A stretch of 64,000 nucleotides of DNA. Source: Letharia columbiana. Taxonomy: Eukaryota > Ascomycota > Lecanoromycetes > Lecanorales > Parmeliaceae. The DNA lies in NCBI RefSeq assembly GCF_014066305.1, contig NW_023501036.1, positions 569,501 to 633,500 on the forward strand, written 5' to 3'. The position numbers and the translations under genes are program-made. Positions 57,671-64,000 of the stretch are shown here, piece after piece (the stretch's first letter is position 1; every line of letters starts with the position of its first letter). The notes under the pieces are model-generated. The model was given only the letters and a program-made list of their open reading frames with translations. It ran no database searches and was not told where the DNA came from.

Positions 57671-58749
57671 CTGAAAAGTTTCTATAAAATTTGAAATTGC
57701 TGATCGCGCGTTTGTCGCGAAAATTATAAAATCCGTCGGATTAGTAAATCTGATTAGAATTCGCTTAAATTCCGCCGATTTAGTAACTATTCTAATCTTT
57801 TCTATTAGTTCTACTAATTTAGCAGTAATACGTATAAAAAAAAAGTTCTAATAATCGATATTATAACGGTAAGGTTTTATAATAACGAGTATTAACGCTA
57901 ACTTAAATTTGACTACGAAATTAAACGATTTAATAAAATTAATTACGTAAATAATACTCTAATATAATATATAATAATACGTATATTAATAATGATATAT
58001 ATTAATATTATATATATATAGAATAGTACTTAGAGTATATTAGAGTATATTATATAAAATTTTTAAAGTTATTAAAAATTTTTTAAAGTTACTAAACTAA
58101 TAGAATTAACGAAAAGAGTTAAATATAGATAAAGTCTACTTAATAGACTAAATCGTACTAAATCGTACTTATAGTACGGACTCGGCGGAAATCGTATGGA
58201 AATTCACTTTTTAGATTTATAGATATATATCGATTATTATCTTTAAAGATAAGCGTTATATAAAGATTTAATATAATATCGTAGAGAATAGAGTTATATA
58301 AATTAAGATAAGTGAAATTAGCTAGATAAATAACGTATTAGATCTAAATTAATTTACTAAGTAAGCTATTCTCTTATATAAATTTAATAAAGAAAGCGCT
58401 CCTTAAAATAGCGTTTAACTTATTTTTTATAGAAGCTTTAAGTTATAAACTCGAAAGACGATTTAAAAACGATATCGCCTTCTTATTTATAATAAATATA
58501 TATTATATCAGTATATATAAAAGAATAAGGTAGGGCTGAACTAGAAAACCTTGAATTTGTATGTGCAGCCAATCATAAATTCGTCAGGTCTACGCTTTTT
58601 AGTTAGACACCGCGGGTAAATAAATTAGCGTCCGTAACCATCAAAAATCTATGTGCAGAAGTCTTACACTCTGAAATAACCAGCTCCCTACGGATGCTAT
58701 TTCTTCATAATTTCGTAAATTATAGAGCTCAGTGTGCGCTTTCTAACGA

Positions 58750-60060
58750 TGTAAAAATAATGAAGTTTGGCCTACTATTGGTGGGTTAAATTGATATTCA
58801 AATATTGTAGTCACACCAAACGCGTCCGGGATCGGATAATAATCCTTCCACCTGTTTGTGTAACCATTATTCTTCCACCACTCTACCAATTCTACCAATT
58901 CCATCAATATGAACACAATCGTCTTCGGTACCCCTCGCCTAAAGGTTACTCAACGTCTCAGGCACGTACACCCCTTTTGCCCGCCTCTTAGAGCCCCTAC
59001 TGACGCCCCCAGGCCACCCCTGCTGGCAATCGAGGCCGCAAGCGAGCCCAACAGCTACCTACTATTGCTCATAAACGCGTTAAAAGACCCTCAAAAAGAG
59101 CCCGAACGGATTCACAGCCTCCGCTCAGTCAATACTACCTACCCTATCAGCTCAGCAATCCACTCAGTCAGATTGTTAGCCAGTCACTTAGTTATCCACT
59201 CAGTCAGCCACTCAGTTAGCCACTCAGTCTGATACTCTACAAGAGGAGAAGCAAGAGGAGGAACTACAACAGGCAAATGCGGAGAACACTGCGGAGAAAC
59301 CAAGCGGCAACAAGGCCACCATCGTCAAGAACACGGCTCAGCTCTCCAAGATCCCACGTCATATCAGTCATCCACTCAGTCAGCCACTCAGCTAGCCACT
59401 TAGTCTGATACTCTACAAGAGGAGGAGCAAGAGGAGGAACTACAATAGGCAAATGCGGAGAACACTGCGGAGAAATCAAGCGGCAACAAGGCCACCATCG
59501 TCAAGAACACGGCTCAGCTCTCCAAGATCCCACGTCACATGCTCTCCACGGTTCCACATCAAATCATCACTCAGCAAGCGGAGAACACCACTGCAACTTG
59601 GCCTGTCATCCCCACTACATTAATATGGTATATCACTGCAATGACGTCACAAGAGGAGGATCTACTGCGACGATCACAGCCAATTAGGCCTCTGCAGGAG
59701 GAACATCGGACGATACATATTTGGACGAATTGAAACCGTCCGATGTCTTGCTCTGATAGCTATTTCATTATTCGAAAGATTTCACTGCGACAGGAGATAA
59801 TGTGGGATTCACACCACTAATTGGCATGTTATCTCCATTTCTTTCCGGTATTTCGATACTTCTTGCCATAAGGACATAGCCTTTCTCTGTTTTTTGTGGG
59901 CAATTATTACGGATCAATCCCCCACACTCGATATACCTTCCTAATTAGGCCTTAGCGCGCCTCTCTCCGCACATATGTGCCTGTATCCGTATGTAGGTCA
60001 AAAACGCACAGCAAGCGATCAGAGTTCGATTCAACTTAGGGCTAGGGCTAAAATTCGATT
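58750..60060. other. Non-RIPped island with repeat-derived sequence
   Basis: Composition returns to normal (CA and TG frequent) for 1.3 kb between two AT-rich stretches. A plus frame (58909..59232) begins plausibly but runs into CACTCAGTCAGC-type repeats. A 176-bp tandem duplication follows, and then a 40-base segment shared with the 3' part of the young LTR element. The island is probably a recently inserted or recently truncated mobile sequence; no LTR pair was found. Confidence 0.55.
59186..59537 (+). repeat. 176-bp tandem duplication
   Basis: Two head-to-tail units (about 59186..59361 and 59362..59537) differing at only a few positions. Each contains CCACTCAGTCAGCCACTCAG, a GAGGAGG-rich stretch, and ends AAGATCCCACGTCA. 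Confidence 0.9.
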
Positions 60061-60081
60061 TGACTTAGAAAAATCCAACTC

Positions 60082-61256
60082 CATGAATTTAATTCATGGG
60101 CCTTTACTTGTATTAGTATTAAAGTCATAGAGTTCTATACTAGTAACGATATTATTCTCTTATATCTATTTATCTATATTACATATATACTTTAACTACT
60201 TAATATCGAATTTTTTATATCTTTAATAATAGTATATCGTAAATATCTAGAGAAAGATATAAAGTATAAAGATAATTACTTAATGAATAAAGCGTACTTT
60301 ATTTAAATAATTTAAATGATAAGAAAGAACGCTATAATGAAATAGAATATCAAATATATATAATAAAAGAGTAATCTGTTTTCAATTTAACTATAACTTA
60401 TTCTTAATAGATTTAGACTTAAAGTATTAAAATTACCGCCGAGTTTATCGCCGAGTATATCTATAGATATTATATTTAAGAATAACTTAGTTTTTATACT
60501 CTATATACTAGCAAATATAAAGTAAATTAATTAGCTACTTTAATAAATAAAGGCTAGAAATTATAACTCTATAATATTAGAAAAGCTTAATAAAGTATAT
60601 AGCTTAGCTCTCGCTATTAATACCTTACTTAATACTATTAATAATAATCTTATTAAGATAAATGAATGGAAAAAGAATAAGACTAAGTGTGAATAAGCAC
60701 ACTAGAGAAAAGCATGAATTATAAATCTCGATATTATTTAGTAGCGAAAGGATGACTTCGCTGTAAAGTAATTCGAATAGAAATTTCGAAAATATTATTA
60801 CATCGAATCAGGTATTTTTGAAGATATAAAGAGAGGTAGAAGTTTAATCAAAAAAAAGGCTACTGTACCTTCAACGCCAGGCCTACTAAGATTACTATCG
60901 TTCGCTTTACTAGAGTCTCCACCGTAGTCTCCGCTATAGTCTCCGCCGCAGTCTCTATCATAGCCTTCGCCGCAGCCTTTATCGTCGTAATAATAATAAG
61001 GTAAAAAAGGTGGAAGAGGTATATGAGGTAAAAGAGATAAAAGAGATAAAGTAGTGAAAGAAGAGGTAGTGGAAGAAGAGGTAGTAGAAGAAGAGGTACG
61101 ATTTTCACGAGTTGATAGACCGATAAGGCCTAAAAAATGGTGATTTAGATTCTTCAATATAGAAGCCTTGATAGCAAGCAAGAACCAGAGTAATTCATTC
61201 TTATTATGCGGAGTTGCCATAGAAATTTAGTGAGAAGTAGGCATTTGAGTGTTGGA
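60082..61256. other. Second AT-rich (RIPped) stretch
   Basis: TA-rich and CA/TG-poor, with no recognisable element. A 19-base palindrome (CCATGAATTTAATTCATGG) sits at its left edge, 60081..60099. A minus frame at 60798..61220 (140 codons) starts MATPHNKNELLWFLLAI but becomes Ser/Thr- and Gly/Asp-rich over short tandem GAAGAAGAGGTAGTG units (about 61053..61098). I do not recognise it, and it is weak as a gene. Confidence 0.5.
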
Positions 61257-61320
61257 CCGGATTTATTGGTTTTAAGATTCCGCATTTCCTAGTATTGTGC
61301 GTTTCCTCATGAAACTAAGT
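61257..61320 (-). repeat. Border inverted repeat, right copy
   Basis: Inverted copy of 45091..45154 (37 identical bases, then similar). It sits at the right border of the compartment, 16.2 kb from its partner. Faint similarity to the left copy continues outward to about 61430. Confidence 0.75.
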
Positions 61321-61440
61321 AGAACGAGGAAGGCTTTTAGGCTAGTTATCGCAGTCCGCCTATATTACTATCTATTAAGACGGAATTTGTATAAAGGATA
61401 TAGCGAAGTTGGCGGTCTATTATGGAGGTTTCGAAAGATA

Positions 61441-62952
61441 TCGCTATACTCACAGATGATACGCGTCTACTGCGGCGATCCTTCACATCGCCCCAGATTT
61501 CAGCTGCTCGCTGTCTCTCATTTCTCTCCTTCTATCTGAGACTCATAACAATGCCACAGAGTTTAGCTGTCAAAAGATCTGCATGGCATTTCAAGCACGC
61601 GAGGAGTAATCTAACGAAGGCGATTGCCCACGTCGCGACAGCACTTGGTCGGACCAAGAACATTTGTACAAGGTTTTATTTGAATAGCTTGTGGGTATTT
61701 ATCCAATTAGTAGCTACGAATGAACAAGATCTGCCGCTCAGTCTTCGTTCATTGTATCACCTTTGTCTGCTACTTAATCACGATCTGGGGCCTTTTGATC
61801 TAGGTTTAGAAATGTCTGGCTGTTATGTGCAACGATCTTCTTCTTCCACGTGGCTCAGGGAATCGCGATGTCAAGATCTCATCTGTACTGGCACACAAAC
61901 CTGGACAGCACATGAGGCAAAATTGAGCTGTATCATCTCATCTTCACATTTTTCTTCCCGTGCAACAGTACCTGCATATGCCATCTCTTTCCTTCTACTA
62001 CTATTCACATAGGATCTCAAAAATCTCGAAATGTCATGCTCCAAAGCAGGCCATCCCACGCGACATTAAGTCAAGGTGACCAACCTCCTGACTGAATCGC
62101 TCGACCGAATTCTCGAACATTGGGCGATCCTAGGCTGTCATGTAGGAAAATCTATCACCCTTATGATTCCCTACCCAGTCTTAGCCGTGTAGCCCACACC
62201 GACGCCAACCTATCATCCGAACGCATATACATAAACGATGAACTCGAAAGCCCACGCAACCTGTCCACCGCGTCTGCAAACAGAGGCATCCTCGGACATT
62301 TTTGTTGAAGAAGAGAATGAGAACAAACCAGTGGATCGCGCATGTATGAATCATTGACGACGCTAAAGGCTGACGCTGGGAGATAGCTTCTCTGATGCAA
62401 CGCTCGTATCATTCACGCCTGGCTCGACTTTTTTGACTACGGTGTTGGGCTCCCCTTAAAATGAAGGCTCCAAAATCTGGCCACACGTTGAATGCGCCGA
62501 GTGGTGTAGTGGCGATGAGCTGGCATTTGATATTGGATCCGGGGTTCTCGGAGCAGAGCTTGAGATTCGAACTGGCCAAGTTTCCTGTGTGCAGCAGCAG
62601 AGTTTCACTTGAGGTTCGGAAATCATGGCTCGACAAGAACGAAGGGGGAGAGAGGGCGGTTGTGACTCTTGATGCGCAGAGAATGCTCGGACGGTTGGAA
62701 GAATCGGCTATGGGCGCTGAGTTGATAGAGCGAACCGAAGCACCAGACTACGCCGCAGGGAGACAGCTTGGAACTTTAAGTCTCAGTTGATATCTTTGAT
62801 AGGGTTGGACGTGTCTAAGTTCTTCCATGCAAACACTGCCCAATTCTTTGTCGTCATACGGGTCATGTATCCAGACGGACCTTCAGAATAGATGTAGGCT
62901 TCCTATCATCACTGCTGTGCTGTTGAGAGATAGATGTGTTGCTGCCACAAAA
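61441..62952. other. Intergenic region
   Basis: Composition is normal. Open frames at 61422..62012 (+) and 62461..62790 (+, overlapped by another on the minus strand) show no recognisable domain, and I cannot support either as a gene. Confidence 0.4.
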
Positions 62953-64000
62953 TCAGGGACATCGAACCTCAGGCATCCCACAGGCAATGCGACCTCCAAC
63001 TCTCACGTCCGAGGTACGAGTATTATCCAAAATTCTTCTCGGGTCCGGCCAATTAACCATTTTCTCCTCCGTAATGCCCCAACCGTCCAACCTCTCCTGA
63101 TCCCAAAACACGTAGCCCCATCTCCTCAGCCGAAAGTCAGTATTCTGTATACCATGACTGCTCGCCCACAGCCAGCCAATGGTGGGAACCCGCTCGCTGA
63201 TGAATTTGCCGTACCTGCCTTTCCATTGCCAAGTCCCCCAACTGACATCTCTCTCATAAGCATCCAAAGCAGCTCGCATAGAAACATCCACCCGTCCGGC
63301 CATCTCCCCCTCAGCGATGCGGCTTTCACGTTCATTCTCAGAAGCTGCTGTCATTACTTTATAAAGCTGCTGCGGTCCTAGAGCGACAAGTTGGTCATAA
63401 TACCACGATATTGAACGGTAGTAATCTCTAGCATACATCTGTAGACAAGCCACTTCTTCCACTTCATGGATAGGGAAGAGCCCGAAGAAGTTGCGTGCTA
63501 TCTCTTTTTCGCTGAATGCGGAATCTGGAAGCTCAATGCCGGGTATGCTGAGTTCACGAATGATAGCCTCTTGGCTCGGACCGATGCTCGGACCGAAGAA
63601 ATTGCTATAAATTTCATACCGCCAGAGTGCCCTGTAGAGTCTATGCAACTCGGATCGAGAGGGTAGAAGAGGGTCATCGTCCGATGATTGAGTGAAAGGA
63701 TTTCTAGAAAATGTAGCCTTGCAGTATCTGGCAATCAAGCTTGTGAACTTTCTCTGCAGGCTCAGTATAGCGAGAGAGTCTTGTAGCGCAAGACGCCGTC
63801 GACTGCCATCCATACGCCCCTGGGCGTATCTCTCTAGGTATTCCGTGACGATCTCAACCCGATGCGTGATGTGGTAGCCGAGCTGCGGTGCATGGATGGC
63901 AGTCCATGGGTCCAAAAGACCAATGTCATTCTTCTGGAGGGTGCGAGTTGTGATGGCGTGGAGGATCTCTTCTCGAGCTCCGAGGTAAGCCTGATGGTAC
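62953..64000 (-). CDS. Hypothetical fungal protein, 5' end outside window
   Basis: The minus frame is open from the window edge to the stop at 62953, so about 349 codons of the C-terminal part are present and the start lies beyond 64000. The text is coherent and rich in aromatic and charged residues (LHRLYRALWRYEIYSNFFG, FGLFPIHEVEEVACLQMYAR, DYYRSISWYYDQL, WGYVFWDQERLDGWG). The pattern of a short RALWRYEIYSNFF-type motif followed by an IxEVEEVAC-type helix occurs in fungal F-box-like hypothetical proteins, but no F-box is visible in this part, and I give no function. No intron is needed within the visible part. Confidence 0.7.
   Translation of the reverse strand, partial: YHQAYLGAREEILHAITTRTLQKNDIGLLDPWTAIHAPQLGYHITHRVEIVTEYLERYAQGRMDGSRRRLALQDSLAILSLQRKFTSLIARYCKATFSRNPFTQSSDDDPLLPSRSELHRLYRALWRYEIYSNFFGPSIGPSQEAIIRELSIPGIELPDSAFSEKEIARNFFGLFPIHEVEEVACLQMYARDYYRSISWYYDQLVALGPQQLYKVMTAASENERESRIAEGEMAGRVDVSMRAALDAYERDVSWGTWQWKGRYGKFISERVPTIGWLWASSHGIQNTDFRLRRWGYVFWDQERLDGWGITEEKMVNWPDPRRILDNTRTSDVRVGGRIACGMPEVRCP

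Larger units (their letters stand above)
44930..58730. other. AT-rich RIP-mutated TE compartment
   Basis: Apart from the young element at 49824..53196, this stretch is extremely rich in TA and nearly free of CA and TG dinucleotides, while CG persists (for example TCGCG, ACGCG). No long open frames exist. This is the pattern left by repeat-induced point mutation acting on CpA in duplicated DNA. Sequence not assigned to a named element below (about 45.2-46.6 and 57.7-58.7 kb) is degraded and unidentified. Confidence 0.9.

Noticed and set aside
44930..61400. Whole block as a giant cargo-carrying transposon
   Set aside because: No tyrosine-recombinase captain gene or cargo genes are visible, and the content is explained by nested small elements. 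The inverted border repeat keeps the question open.

Overview
The window is nuclear DNA of a filamentous ascomycete (Pezizomycotina). The evidence is short GT-AG introns of about 45-100 bases with CTAAC/CTGAC branch points, fungus-specific families (a WOPR regulator, DUF3684, DUF3659 repeats, an MHYT hybrid histidine kinase, Knr4, Mmm1, Crd1) and a TE compartment carrying the footprint of repeat-induced point mutation (RIP). I cannot name the species.

Layout. From 0.3 to 7 kb, plus strand: a 1,759-aa GHKL-ATPase/DUF3684 protein and a three-exon GFA-domain protein. From 7 to 8.5 kb: low-complexity DNA, C-rich then G-rich. From 8.6 to 13.5 kb, minus strand: a large regulatory protein (fungal N-terminal domain, WW-like segment, zinc-finger-like domain, DUF3659 repeats, Zn2Cys6, two C2H2 fingers) split by an apparent one-base frameshift. 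At 14.4-15.7 kb: four-exon cardiolipin synthase (CRD1). At 17.0-18.3 kb: a WOPR (Ryp1/Wor1/Sge1-type) regulator, again with a one-base homopolymer frameshift. Then 7.8 kb without a recognisable gene, lying upstream of that regulator and of the divergent seven-exon MHYT hybrid histidine kinase (26.1-29.7 kb). From 31.5 to 35.6 kb: two decayed genes, a carboxylesterase and a Pth11/rhodopsin-like fragment. From 36 to 43 kb: conserved housekeeping genes MMM1, VRG4, PLP1 and KNR4. At 43.4-44.9 kb: a C-terminally truncated LAMMER-type kinase.

From about 44.95 to 61.4 kb lies the TE compartment. It contains three elements nested one in another. A RIP-degraded Fot1/pogo-type transposase gene (plus strand) is split by a RIP-degraded Ty3/Gypsy element (minus strand, 275-bp LTRs, 5-bp duplication AAGAA, about 7.1 kb before interruption). 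That element is in turn split by a young, un-RIPped 3.37-kb LTR element (identical 164-bp LTRs, 5-bp duplication ATAGC). The young element encodes a Gag-like protein with an integrase zinc-binding segment embedded in it, and no reverse transcriptase. It has an 11-nt LTR/primer-binding-site complementarity like that of self-priming elements of the Tf1 type. A second non-RIPped island (58.75-60.05 kb) carries a 176-bp tandem duplication. A short inverted repeat marks both outer borders of the compartment. The right end returns to ordinary DNA, with one partial gene running off the window.

The genes do not form an obvious pathway or operon-like cluster. The most informative parts are the nested TE stratigraphy, the chimeric mini-element, the gene-free region upstream of the WOPR regulator, and a set of one-base homopolymer frameshifts that may be assembly errors.
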